From a virus, in IMG/VR virus record IMGVR_UViG_3300013100_000015, positions 1 through 45,053 of that record: a DNA stretch of 45,053 nucleotides, one strand, 5' to 3'. Made by a program: the position numbers and the translations under genes. Shown here in pieces: positions 14,000 through 22,453 of the stretch. Numbering within the stretch: position 1 is the first letter of the stretch; the number at the start of each line of letters is the position of its first letter. The notes beneath the pieces are model-generated. The model worked only from the letters and a program-made list of their open reading frames with translations. It had not been told where the DNA came from and made no database searches.

Positions 14000-14983
14000 A
14001 TGGCTAAGAAGATTCTCGTGACCGGAGGCTCAGGCTTCATCGGTGGTCACATCATTACCGAGCTACTAGCTAACGGCTACAAGGTGATGGTGTTCGACCA
14101 CTCACTACCCGGACAGGTGATGGACCCTCTAGGCCCTCGCGCCGTGGAGTACTTCCACGGGGACATTCGAGACGCCACGGCAGTAACGGAAGCGGCGGCA
14201 CACGTGGATGGCATCATTCACCTAGCCGCCGTTCTCGGTACCCAGGAGACGATCACGAACCCACGACCCGCCGCTGAGACGAACATCATCGGTGGTCTGA
14301 ACGTCTTCGAGGCCGCAACCCAGTACAAGATTCCTGTCGTGTATGCCGGTGTGGGCAACCACTGGATGCGTACAGAGGGTGGCGGCACGTACACGATCAC
14401 CAAGACGGCAGTCGAAGACTTCGCCAAAATGTACATCAAGAATCGCGGCGCAAAGATCAACGTCGTGCGACCGGTGAACGCCTATGGCCCCGGACAGAGT
14501 GTAGCCTATCCGTTCGGCTCCTCCAAGGTCCGCAAGATCATGCCGAGCTTCGTCATGCGCGCCATCACTGGAATGGATATTGAGGTTTACGGTGGCGGTA
14601 CACAGATCAGTGACTGCGTACACGTGCGCGACGTAGCCAAGGTCTTTGTAGCCGCGCTGAAGTACACTGAGGATCACGGCGCTCTGTGGAACCCCCGAGA
14701 CCCCTCCTACCAGTCTGACTCTTTCGAGGTAGGTCCTCCGAGGGATAAGTACACCGTCAAGGACATTGCAGAACTGGTCGTCAAGGTGGCCGAGTCTGAG
14801 TCGAAGATTGTCGATCTGAAGATGCGTCCAGGTGAAGTTGAGGGCGCTATCGTCAAGGCGAACCTCATCACTTTGAGGCATCTCAAGGAGTACGGAATCG
14901 ATCCCGACGAGTTTATCAAGCTGGAGGACGGTATTCGAGAAACAGTCGAATACTACCGCGAGTGGGATAGACTACAGTCATGA
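14000..14983 (+). CDS. NAD-dependent sugar epimerase/dehydratase (extended SDR)
   Basis: 327 residues. Nucleotide-binding TGGSGFIGGH at the N-terminus (residues 8-17), FHGDIRD and IIHLAAVLG, and a catalytic YTITK (Tyr-x3-Lys) near 132-136, typical of GalE/RmlB-like extended SDR enzymes acting on nucleotide-sugars with NAD(P). AGGAGAG precedes ATG 14000. It is followed, with overlaps, by glycosyltransferase genes, so it probably makes the donor sugar for them. The exact sugar cannot be told from sequence. Confidence 0.9.
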   Translation: MAKKILVTGGSGFIGGHIITELLANGYKVMVFDHSLPGQVMDPLGPRAVEYFHGDIRDATAVTEAAAHVDGIIHLAAVLGTQETITNPRPAAETNIIGGLNVFEAATQYKIPVVYAGVGNHWMRTEGGGTYTITKTAVEDFAKMYIKNRGAKINVVRPVNAYGPGQSVAYPFGSSKVRKIMPSFVMRAITGMDIEVYGGGTQISDCVHVRDVAKVFVAALKYTEDHGALWNPRDPSYQSDSFEVGPPRDKYTVKDIAELVVKVAESESKIVDLKMRPGEVEGAIVKANLITLRHLKEYGIDPDEFIKLEDGIRETVEYYREWDRLQS

Positions 14984-15681
14984 GTCAAAAGAGGATCATC
15001 CATAGGTATTGGTCTGGGCCTAACGAAATGCCTGAGGCCTACAAAGAGTACGGCCAGAAATGGGAAGACCTCAATCCCGGATGGGTGGTCCTAGATCATG
15101 GTGAAGAAATCATTCAATTGTGGCCCGACCTCGCAGATGTGTTCAATCACCTATACGAGCGAGACGCCGGAAACGACTCCATCGAACTCCACGTTCAAGT
15201 TGCAGATGTTGTTGGATACGCCCTCATCCGCGAGTTCGGGGGAGTCTACGTAAACTGTGACATGGAGCCTGTCTCTCCCATTGAAGGCAGGCTTCCAGAA
15301 TCCCCGTGGGCGAGCTACGAGAACGAAGAGGACTGGCGCATCGTCAACGCCGCTATCGGCGCTCCACAGCCCCAGGATAGCTTCTGGGTAGACCTTCTGG
15401 CTGGACTACCTGCTCGCTACTTCTCTCGACCCTACGATGAGATGGTGATGTCTACCGGTCCTGGTTATCTCACCGATTTCTACCATGCGGACGCCAACAA
15501 CCCACGTCTCTTGATTTTTCCGAAGAGCACATTCAACTCCGTACACTGGAAGCAGATCGAGGCCGGTGGGGACGCTACTGGATTCGAGTATCCAGAAAAT
15601 GCCATCGCCGTCCACCACTGGGGTCACAAAAAAGACCAGCGCACTAACTACATCGAGGGCAACACACATCATGAAGTCTGA
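14980..15681 (+). CDS. Glycosyltransferase, GT32-like
   Basis: 233 residues. Begins MSQKRIIHRYWSG, like the IPKIIHQ(I/T)W start of GT32 (Och1/capsular) enzymes, and carries REFGGVYVNCDMEP, equivalent to the GGxYxDxD donor/metal site with NCD in place of the usual DxD. It should transfer a sugar from a nucleotide-sugar donor. ATGA overlap with the SDR gene. Target unknown: virion protein, DNA base or cell surface. Confidence 0.84.
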   Translation: MSQKRIIHRYWSGPNEMPEAYKEYGQKWEDLNPGWVVLDHGEEIIQLWPDLADVFNHLYERDAGNDSIELHVQVADVVGYALIREFGGVYVNCDMEPVSPIEGRLPESPWASYENEEDWRIVNAAIGAPQPQDSFWVDLLAGLPARYFSRPYDEMVMSTGPGYLTDFYHADANNPRLLIFPKSTFNSVHWKQIEAGGDATGFEYPENAIAVHHWGHKKDQRTNYIEGNTHHEV

Positions 15682-15892
15682 AGAAACCTTTATCATGAAG
15701 TTCAGCATCTTGGGAATGGCGGAAGAGTCCATCGGAGTCGCTACCTTTACCTTGGACACTGAGCTGTCCGCCGAAGAGAATTTGGCCCGTGCTCTGCCCG
15801 CAGTAGAGGCGGCGGGAAATAGTGCAGGAGAATCCCTTGTAGAACCATTTCTCAAGTACCTCGAAGCTAAAATGAGGGAAGAGGATGCGTAA
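15671..15892 (+). CDS. Small hypothetical protein between glycosyltransferases
   Basis: 73 residues from ATG 15671, overlapping the GT32-like gene by 11 bases and the next gene by 8; an alternative ATG lies at 15695. Mixed strand (TFIMKFSILGMAEESIGVATF) then helix (SAEENLARALPAVEAAG). Unknown; possibly an accessory of the sugar transfer system because of its position. Confidence 0.6.
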   Translation: MKSEETFIMKFSILGMAEESIGVATFTLDTELSAEENLARALPAVEAAGNSAGESLVEPFLKYLEAKMREEDA

Positions 15893-16595
15893 GACTCTGT
15901 TCATCACAGCCGCTAACCGTCCGGGATACTTCAGAGAAGTGATGAACTCCTGGCGTATGGTGCGCGGCTTCTACGACTGGAAGGTAGTCATCCGCCTAGA
16001 GCCGAGCGACTACGTTCCCGAGCATCTATACATCATCGAAGAGCTAGAGCACGAGCACATCCAGGTCATCGTCAACCCTCAGGTCTACGGCGTCCTTCAT
16101 CACCCTTGGGTAGGGTTCAATGACCTCTTCCAGTTCTCCGAGTTCGTCGTCCGCGCTGAGGACGATCTGCTCGTTACAGACGACATCCTAGAGTACTTCG
16201 AGTGGGCCGCAGAGCACTACCGAGACGATCAGGACGTGGCCGCTGTCATCGGCTTCACACCGGCTAACCTTGTAGGTGGAGCAAGCGACATCGAGCGTAC
16301 TCAGTCCTTCTCTCCGTGGGTGTGGGGAACCTGGCAGGATCGCTGGGACGAGTACATTCGAGACACCTGGGACCACGACTACTCGACGTTCAATGAATCT
16401 CCAGGCTTCCAGGCCGGATGGGACTGGAACCTAGACACTCGTGTCCTCCCGCGATTGGGTAAGTCTTGTGTGCGACCGTACCTCTCCCGCGTCCAGAACA
16501 TCGGTGTGCACGGCGTTCACGGCACCCCAGAGAACTTCGTACAGGCTGTCAGGTGGCTTCCTCACCTAGACTCCGTAGAGTACCAAGAGCGATAG
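15885..16595 (+). CDS. Glycosyltransferase, GT-A fold
   Basis: 236 residues. The start MRKTLFITAANRPGYFREV is the usual GT-A opening (strand then NRP), and FVVRAEDDLLVTDDILEYF holds the EDD donor/metal site; this resembles GnT-I/GT2-type enzymes. The region FTPANLVGGASDIERTQSFS and PWVWGTWQDRWDEY is Trp-rich, probably the acceptor side. The stop TAG lies inside a copy of the GCGATAGTA motif. Third enzyme of the sugar group at 14000-16595; acceptor unknown. Confidence 0.8.
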   Translation: MRKTLFITAANRPGYFREVMNSWRMVRGFYDWKVVIRLEPSDYVPEHLYIIEELEHEHIQVIVNPQVYGVLHHPWVGFNDLFQFSEFVVRAEDDLLVTDDILEYFEWAAEHYRDDQDVAAVIGFTPANLVGGASDIERTQSFSPWVWGTWQDRWDEYIRDTWDHDYSTFNESPGFQAGWDWNLDTRVLPRLGKSCVRPYLSRVQNIGVHGVHGTPENFVQAVRWLPHLDSVEYQER

Positions 16596-16597
16596 TA
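16589..16597 (+). promoter_or_regulatory. GCGATAGTA late motif, copy 1
   Basis: GATAGT as -10 ends seven bases before ATG 16604, fitting a leaderless transcript. The TAG inside the motif is also the stop of the glycosyltransferase gene. First copy, at the border between sugar genes and virion genes. Confidence 0.65.
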
Positions 16598-16603
16598 GTA
16601 GAT

Positions 16604-17068
16604 ATGAGTGAAGAGACTGACGCCCTACGTGACCTAGACGCCGCACCAGCGAACCCGCTAGACGGCATCTTCGTCCTGCCTAGGCACATCGCCGCCGACC
16701 CGCTCATTCAGGGCTGGTATGACGAAATGGTAAGGCAACTCCGTAGGGAGGCTGAGGGTATCCCGATGAAGGCCGCTCAGTTCACGCTCATGGAGCGAAT
16801 CGCGTACTTCTACGCCAACATGCGCTACCAGGAACTGAACGACCCTGACATGTCTGATCGTCAGCGCCAGGCGAACATCTCTACGTGGCAGACGATGCTT
16901 GACCAGTTCAACCGTCTCCTAGAGAAGCACAATGACAAGCTCATGAACGAGATGGTCCTGAAGGTTCAGGAGATTCTAAAGAACCGTCTCCTGCTCATCT
17001 CTGATCCTTCCGAGCGGGCCGCACTCCGCCGCGCATACGCGGAGGACTTCGCAAACCTCGACCTCTAA
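16604..17068 (+). CDS. Possible small terminase subunit
   Basis: 154 residues from ATG 16604 (the frame runs further up but inside the previous gene). Mostly helical with basic and acidic patches (GWYDEMVRQLRREAEG, LMERIAYFYANMRYQEL, MLDQFNRLLEKHNDKL). Position two small genes before the large terminase and a helical make-up fit a small terminase subunit, which recognises phage DNA for packaging. No clear DNA-binding motif is visible, so the call is contextual. Confidence 0.55.
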   Translation: MSEETDALRDLDAAPANPLDGIFVLPRHIAADPLIQGWYDEMVRQLRREAEGIPMKAAQFTLMERIAYFYANMRYQELNDPDMSDRQRQANISTWQTMLDQFNRLLEKHNDKLMNEMVLKVQEILKNRLLLISDPSERAALRRAYAEDFANLDL

Positions 17069-17077
17069 GGAGACAGT

Positions 17078-17242
17078 ATGTGTAATGGCAAGTGTGATTG
17101 TGAGACAGGACCCCAGGAGGCTCAGCGCCTTCAGCGTGACGCTACGAAGTCTCGCGCCGATGGACCACTAGGACCTGTAGTAGACCCTGAGGATAACGAC
17201 AAGCCTCAGCCTGGAACAGAGGACGTACCCGATGCTAACTGA
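17078..17242 (+). CDS. Small Cys-rich N-terminal protein
   Basis: 54 residues beginning MCNGKCDCETG, with three Cys in the first eight residues, then a polar, Pro/Asp-rich disordered tail. TAAGGAGACAGT gives a good ribosome-binding site. Overlaps the next gene by 11 bases. The Cys cluster might bind metal; function unknown. Confidence 0.66.
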   Translation: MCNGKCDCETGPQEAQRLQRDATKSRADGPLGPVVDPEDNDKPQPGTEDVPDAN

Positions 17243-17522
17243 GTCTGATTACCAGTTCATCGCCCTCTCCAGTTCCGCATCTCTGGCAGAAGTGCCCGGA
17301 GACAACAACTGGATCGAGAAGAAGGGCGGCAACCTGCCTCCCTACGTTCGTAAGCTCGCCCGAGGCATCATGAAGAGCGGAAAGAGTAAGTCGCAGGCAA
17401 TTGCTATTGCCATCAGCCGCATCAAGAAGTGGGCCTCGGGCGGGGATGGTGTTGATCCGGATACTCGTGCAAAGGCCGCGAAGGCTCTGGCACAATGGGA
17501 AGCACTAAAGGCCAAGAAGTAG
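17232..17522 (+). CDS. Conserved phage protein upstream of terminase
   Basis: 96 residues. The central pattern NWIEKKGGNLPPYVRKLARGIMK, followed by SQAIAIAISRIKKWASGG and KAAKALAQWEALKAKK, resembles a small domain I recall in actinobacteriophage virion-module proteins. It is basic and helical. Function is not established. It is the last gene before terL. Confidence 0.68.
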   Translation: MLTESDYQFIALSSSASLAEVPGDNNWIEKKGGNLPPYVRKLARGIMKSGKSKSQAIAIAISRIKKWASGGDGVDPDTRAKAAKALAQWEALKAKK

Positions 17523-17544
17523 AACATTTGGGCGAATGTACTGC

Positions 17545-17550
17545 TAAGAT
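17545..17550 (+). promoter_or_regulatory. -10-like TAAGAT box, leaderless start of terL
   Basis: TAAGATAGTAGTATG: TAAGAT ends six bases before ATG 17557 and is followed by the same AGTAGT as in GCGATAGTAGTA copies. No -35 consensus 17 bp upstream (GAACAT). No ribosome-binding site precedes the ATG, which supports a leaderless start. Confidence 0.55.
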
Positions 17551-17556
17551 AGTAGT

Positions 17557-19452
17557 ATGTCCACTTTTAAGACCCTAGCGGAATTCTTCGAAGAGCCTGA
17601 AGAAACCGTCCAAGAGGGAAGTCTAAGCTCTATCTTTGCCGAGGAGCCGGTAGACCTTCGTACCTTTATCCGAGACCCCAAATTCCTCGGTCAGACGAAC
17701 GTCGAGCTATCTCCTGAACAAGCGCGCGCCATTCAGGTAATCGAGCGTGTCTACTATCCAGACCTATATCCGCGCATGGCGGAAGAGTTCGAATTCGGTG
17801 AGTACTGGGGCCAGGACATCCCTAGCGCTAACCTTATCACTCTCCAGTGGGGTAAGGGATCGGGTAAGGACGCCATTTGCCGTTGGGCCTCGCTCCGTGT
17901 GGCATATCTACTTCTCTGCCTCAAGTCTCCGCAGTTGTACTTCGACATGCCTGAGACTGACTCCATTCACCTTCTGAACATTGCCGCTAACGCTCCTCAG
18001 GCTAACCGAGCGTTCTTCAAGCCTATGACCACTGCCGTCAAGCAGGGATGGTTCAAGGGCAAGGCAATCATCCGTCAGGGTGAAATCGAGTACGACAAGA
18101 ACATCTTCGCCGTGTCTGGTCACTCTGACGCTGAAGGTCAAGAAGGTCTGAACATCATGCTTGGTGTTGCTGACGAGATTGACGCCTTCAAGGCCAAGGA
18201 TGAGATGGTCGGAACGGGTAAGAAGCTCCGTGAGGCTTCCACATCCGCTGAGTCGATTCTAGAAATGCTGAAGACCTCCGCATCTACTCGATTCCCGAAG
18301 ACCTACAAGCGCGTAGCCATTTCCTACCCTCGCTACCTTGGATCGACTATCCAGCAGTTGACCACAGAAGGTCGTGAGTCGAACGAGAAGTACGGCGCGC
18401 GCTCTATTCACTACGTCTCCGGACCCCTAGCTACTTGGGATGTCAACCCCCGTATCTCTGGTAAGGAAGACTTCTTCGAGGACTATGAGAAGGACCCTGT
18501 AGGTTCTGCCGCCAAGTACGAGTGCAAGCCTTCCCGAGCTATCGACCCGTTCTTCCGCAACATGGACATCTTCAAGCTGGCCGTGGATAACGATGTCATG
18601 CCTCTCACCATCGACTACAAGCCGGTGAACTACTACTCCCCTCACTACCACCGCAATGTGCGTGGCTGGGAGCCGATCTTCCACTTCTCTCCTGACTTCA
18701 AGCCGATCCAGGGTGCTCGCTACGCACTCCACGGTGACCTTGCTATCAAGGGTGACCGTGCCGGTATCGCTATGAGCCACGTCGAGAAGTGGGAACACTT
18801 CGACGCCACTCTGGTGGACAATGAGGGAGCGAACTATCAGAAGGAGATTGTTCGTCCTCTGATTCGCAATGACTTCACCATCTCGTTCGAGGCTAAGGCT
18901 GAGGCACGAGACACCAATGGTGACCCACTTCCCCGCGAAATCCAGATTCGATGGGTACGAATGCTGGCTGAAGAACTCCAGAACCGTGGATTCCCTATCA
19001 GCCTATTCACTTTCGACAGCTTCCAGTCTGCGGACACTATTCAGATTTTCACGTCCCAGGGCGTGGAGTCAAACAAGGTATCTACCGACCGTGATCCATC
19101 CCTATGGTCGTCCCTCAAGGACGTAGCATCTGAGGGTCGTCTACGCATGCCATTCGATCAGCTACTTATGAATGAGCTTGAGGCACTTTCTAGAATTGAC
19201 AACGGAAAGGTAGATCATCCGCCGAACGGCTCTAAGGACTTGGCGGACGCATTCTGTTGCTCAATCGCTGGTGCCATTGTCGTAGGTGGAGAGGAATCCC
19301 CCGATGGCGCGATAGTAGATGTCGGAGGCGCATACTTCATGACGGGTCCTGCGCTTAGCCCGCTAGAGGGCATGGACGACGTATCGCAGACGTTGGGCGA
19401 TCCGATGGGTATGCCACTAGGATTCCCGGATAGAGGAACATATGGCTGGTAA
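17557..19452 (+). CDS. terL: Terminase large subunit
   Basis: 631 residues. The ATPase domain has a P-loop-like LQWGKGSGKDA near residues 97-107, where Asp replaces the usual Thr/Ser after Lys, and Walker B GVADEIDAF near 205. The nuclease domain shows HGDLAIKGDRAG (RNase H-type Asp), FDSFQSADT and SKDLADAFCC. TerL pumps DNA into the procapsid and cuts it. A leaderless TAAGAT promoter precedes it, and a GCGATAGTA copy lies in its 3' end ahead of the portal gene, which it overlaps by 11 bases. Confidence 0.93.
   Translation: MSTFKTLAEFFEEPEETVQEGSLSSIFAEEPVDLRTFIRDPKFLGQTNVELSPEQARAIQVIERVYYPDLYPRMAEEFEFGEYWGQDIPSANLITLQWGKGSGKDAICRWASLRVAYLLLCLKSPQLYFDMPETDSIHLLNIAANAPQANRAFFKPMTTAVKQGWFKGKAIIRQGEIEYDKNIFAVSGHSDAEGQEGLNIMLGVADEIDAFKAKDEMVGTGKKLREASTSAESILEMLKTSASTRFPKTYKRVAISYPRYLGSTIQQLTTEGRESNEKYGARSIHYVSGPLATWDVNPRISGKEDFFEDYEKDPVGSAAKYECKPSRAIDPFFRNMDIFKLAVDNDVMPLTIDYKPVNYYSPHYHRNVRGWEPIFHFSPDFKPIQGARYALHGDLAIKGDRAGIAMSHVEKWEHFDATLVDNEGANYQKEIVRPLIRNDFTISFEAKAEARDTNGDPLPREIQIRWVRMLAEELQNRGFPISLFTFDSFQSADTIQIFTSQGVESNKVSTDRDPSLWSSLKDVASEGRLRMPFDQLLMNELEALSRIDNGKVDHPPNGSKDLADAFCCSIAGAIVVGGEESPDGAIVDVGGAYFMTGPALSPLEGMDDVSQTLGDPMGMPLGFPDRGTYGW
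19309..19317 (+). promoter_or_regulatory. GCGATAGTA late motif, copy 2 (inside terL)
   Basis: Within the last 150 bases of terL, about 125 bases upstream of the portal start 19442. If a promoter, it adds portal and downstream transcription without terminase. Confidence 0.5.
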
Positions 19453-21340
19453 GGACGACGAAGACAACAAGCTTGAGGCAGGCGAGGTCGCGGCTAACAA
19501 CCCGAACGCCTTCCCAAAGCCGAAGGACAGTGAGCTTGGCATCGAACTCGGTGTGGAGCAAAACCTGCCCTTTGCTGTACCCTTCAGCGACGGCCTTGGA
19601 AAGAAGGCACGCCAGGACAAGGAGCTACGAGAGCTTCTTCGTGACGAGTCCGAAGAGCAGGGTCCTTCTGTATCCCAGCTAATCGCTATGCGCCGTCTGG
19701 ATGGTCAGGCTCGTGCTCTGTATCGTCTACTCACGCTCCCTCTGCGTGCCGCTCTCTCCAAGAGCACCTTCATCCCCGCCGATGGGGGAGAAGAAGAAGC
19801 AGAGTTCATCGATCACCAGTTCAACCTCCCACCGGCATCCGGTGGTATGACTGTGACCTTCCACAGGTTCATGGCTCAGCTTCTCCAGGCTCTGTTCGAC
19901 GGGTTCTCTCCTTTCGAGATGGTCTACGACTACTCTACGTACGGTCCTATGAAGGGCAAGTACTACCTGAAGAAGATGGCCTACCGCCAGCCAAACACCA
20001 TCACCGTTATCGAGGACGAGGATGGCCACTTCGCTGGCTTCCGTCAGCGCGCCTACGCTAACGGCAAGGCTTACGATGTCGTGATCCCTCGCGAGCGTGC
20101 GTTCTACTTCGCCGCTCAAGAGGAAGAGCGCAAGTACTACGGTGTGAGCTTCTTCCAGAGTGCGTTCTACCACTACGACAAGAAGATCAAGATGTACTAC
20201 ATCGCCCACCTGGCCGCTCAGCGTGCCGCCGTGGGTACTCGTGTGGGTAAGTTCCCGACCAACATGTCTGAGATTCAGAAGCGCCAGTTCGCTCAGAACC
20301 TCTCCAACCTGGCCGTGGCACAGTGGATGCTCGTTCCGATGGACGCTGAGGTTGAAATCCTCAAGGACAGCGGTTCCTTCGCGTTCCTGGACTACATCAA
20401 CCACCACAACCACATGATGGCTCAGTCCATCCTTGCGGGCTTCTTCGACTCTGACACAGGTACAGGCGAGAGTGACAACACTCTCGTCAAGTTCGGCACG
20501 CCTGGCGACACCATGTTCTTCCTGATGCTTCAGGCCATCATGGACGACATCGCCAACTCGATCAACCACTACATCATCCCGCCGCTCATCGACTGGAACT
20601 TCTCGGGTGGAAAGTACCCGACATTCCAGTGGTCTGAGATTACGGCTGAGCAGAAGTCTCTCATCTACGAGACCTTCAAGACGCTCGCCAACGCCGAGAC
20701 TGTATCCCCTGAGTTCACCCGTGAACTAGAAATCAAGATGGCCGATGACATGGGCCTTGAGATTGACTGGGATGAGGTCGAAGCTCGCGAGGCCATTGAG
20801 AAGGAATCCGAGAACATGGTCAACGGTCTCGACGCAGACGGTAAGCCTCTGCCGAAGGACGCTATGGGCAACCCGATCCTCCCAGGTCAGGACAACCCGG
20901 ATGCCGCCCTCCAGGCTTTCGAGACTCAGGCCGCTGGCGCTGGTGCCATTCCAGAGGCTACAGATGAAGAGAAGAAGGCTGTCAAGCTCTCTGCCGACGA
21001 GAGCCTACTAGACATGGCTTCTGACCTTCTGAAGCTCGCCCGTCCTACCTCCGGCTCGTACCGAACGGTACGTACTCAGGAGGGTGCAGAGCGCTTCGAC
21101 GTATCCATTGGTCAGCAGATTCCTGCTGGCGCTGGACGAGACGAAGAGGGCGGCAAGCGCAAGGTAACTGTCGAGCGTCTGATGTCTCTCCGTTCCCAGT
21201 TCGATGAGGCTAAGCGCGCCGGTAACCAGGCCGTTGCCGACAAGGCTATGGAAGCCCTGAAGAAGGCAGTCTACGACTACACAGGTTCCTGGTCTCCTTC
21301 CATGTTCATCCAGACGATGAAGAAGCTCCCGACTAAGTAA
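19442..21340 (+). CDS. Portal protein (Mu gp29/DUF935-like)
   Basis: 632 residues. The core FMAQLLQALFDGFSPFEMVYDY and LPLRAALSKSTFIPADGG match the Mu-type portal family, which forms the dodecameric ring at the head vertex through which DNA enters and to which the tail joins. N- and C-terminal extensions are acidic and Ala-rich (LEAGEVAANNP; ALQAFETQAAGAGAIPE). Followed by a MuF-type gene, as expected for this portal type. Confidence 0.9.
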   Translation: MAGKDDEDNKLEAGEVAANNPNAFPKPKDSELGIELGVEQNLPFAVPFSDGLGKKARQDKELRELLRDESEEQGPSVSQLIAMRRLDGQARALYRLLTLPLRAALSKSTFIPADGGEEEAEFIDHQFNLPPASGGMTVTFHRFMAQLLQALFDGFSPFEMVYDYSTYGPMKGKYYLKKMAYRQPNTITVIEDEDGHFAGFRQRAYANGKAYDVVIPRERAFYFAAQEEERKYYGVSFFQSAFYHYDKKIKMYYIAHLAAQRAAVGTRVGKFPTNMSEIQKRQFAQNLSNLAVAQWMLVPMDAEVEILKDSGSFAFLDYINHHNHMMAQSILAGFFDSDTGTGESDNTLVKFGTPGDTMFFLMLQAIMDDIANSINHYIIPPLIDWNFSGGKYPTFQWSEITAEQKSLIYETFKTLANAETVSPEFTRELEIKMADDMGLEIDWDEVEAREAIEKESENMVNGLDADGKPLPKDAMGNPILPGQDNPDAALQAFETQAAGAGAIPEATDEEKKAVKLSADESLLDMASDLLKLARPTSGSYRTVRTQEGAERFDVSIGQQIPAGAGRDEEGGKRKVTVERLMSLRSQFDEAKRAGNQAVADKAMEALKKAVYDYTGSWSPSMFIQTMKKLPTK

Positions 21341-21348
21341 GGGGCGCT

Positions 21349-22134
21349 ATGACCTCCTTCAAGGAGCAGATGCGAGTACACGAGGCCTCCAGGGAAGCAA
21401 CCTCTGCCCTGGAGGCTGTGTCTCGTAGCGCCATCGAGCGTATCTTCTCCGAGTGGGAGTCAGACATTCATGATGCCCGTAGCGTGCGCTGGGAGCTAGA
21501 ACGAGTAATTCGTAACGCCTACCGATCCAGCGCTAACGTAGCTCGTAACGTGGCCTCTGAATCCTCTGGCCTGCCTGACTGGTCATCTGCCGAAGTCTTC
21601 AACTCTTCCTACCTCCAGTCGCTGATCCTGGACGTTCGTCGCAACCTCCGTGACTACAAGAGCGGCAACCTCTCCAGGGAAGGTGCAGTCTCTCGAATCC
21701 AGCACTCTGCCGGTGTAGCCGCACAGCGTGGATACACGGATCAGACCATCGCTTCCTACACAGAGCTTGAGGACTTCGGCCTGGAGCTACGCAAGTACTG
21801 GGTGGCCAACTTCGTCAACAACACCCCGTGCCCTGCATGCACGCGCCTACACGGCACGGCTGTGGGATTGCATGAGATGTTCCGCACGGAGACAGGCGAG
21901 CCTGGAGTCTACCGTGACCTCATTGGTCCTCCCCGCCATCCGAACTGCAAGTGCCGCCTCTACATCTTCGTGGTCTCGCTGGAGAACGCCTTTGAGTCTC
22001 CCAACTTCGAGAAGCCTCAGGAAGCTCCTCAGATGATGAGCACTGACGACGTGAAGAAGATGCCGCTGTCTATCTTTGGAGCCGTCAGAGCGAGCCTGAG
22101 CGCCATTCTGAGCTTCCTACGAAAGGGACGCTGA
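21349..22134 (+). CDS. MuF-type minor head protein
   Basis: 261 residues. The signature is visible near 160-205: TPCPACTRLHGTAVGLHEMF followed by GPPRHPNCKCRLYIF, the CxxC, His and CxC pattern of the Mu F / SPP1 gp7 minor capsid family. The N-terminal half is helical. MuF proteins sit with the portal inside the head and may enter the cell with the DNA; in many phages they carry C-terminal toxin or enzyme domains. Here the enzyme domains appear instead in the separate giant gene at 22454. Confidence 0.9.
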   Translation: MTSFKEQMRVHEASREATSALEAVSRSAIERIFSEWESDIHDARSVRWELERVIRNAYRSSANVARNVASESSGLPDWSSAEVFNSSYLQSLILDVRRNLRDYKSGNLSREGAVSRIQHSAGVAAQRGYTDQTIASYTELEDFGLELRKYWVANFVNNTPCPACTRLHGTAVGLHEMFRTETGEPGVYRDLIGPPRHPNCKCRLYIFVVSLENAFESPNFEKPQEAPQMMSTDDVKKMPLSIFGAVRASLSAILSFLRKGR

Positions 22135-22355
22135 TGCACTTCCAATCCTCCCGTATCATGTTCGACTCCCTGGACGCCGCAGTGGAGGGACTACTGGTTG
22201 TGCTCGAAGACGCACGCGAGACAGTCTTCAAGTACAGCTTCGGTTCCCTATCCGCAGAACAGGTCTACGCCTCTGGTCTCATGCTCATCGGAGAGATTGA
22301 GGAAGTCACCCACAAGCTGGAGCAGATCGCGGGCACTACCCGGTACGACGACTGA
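22134..22355 (+). CDS. Small helical protein
   Basis: 73 residues, helical and acidic (SLDAAVEGLLVVLEDARETVFKYSF; LMLIGEIEEVTHKLEQIAG). Starts at the TGATG junction with the MuF gene. Followed by an intergenic stretch with a GCGATAGTA copy. Could be a chaperone or injected partner; no family recognised. Confidence 0.66.
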   Translation: MHFQSSRIMFDSLDAAVEGLLVVLEDARETVFKYSFGSLSAEQVYASGLMLIGEIEEVTHKLEQIAGTTRYDD

Positions 22356-22357
22356 GC

Positions 22358-22366
22358 GCGATAGTA
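22358..22366 (+). promoter_or_regulatory. GCGATAGTA late motif, copy 3
   Basis: Lies immediately after the stop of the 22134 gene, about 90 bases before the giant gene. A second -10-like TATGAT follows at about 22416. The 98-base gap holds no gene. Confidence 0.6.
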
Positions 22367-22453
22367 ACGGTAAATCTTCTTTCCCCGCTAGAGAATTCTT
22401 CTTCAATCTTCTGGTATGATGGAGAGGTACGTCCAGAGACTTTAGGAGTCTGC

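Noticed and set aside
19196-19201. TTGACA inside terL
   Set aside because: No -10 at proper distance.
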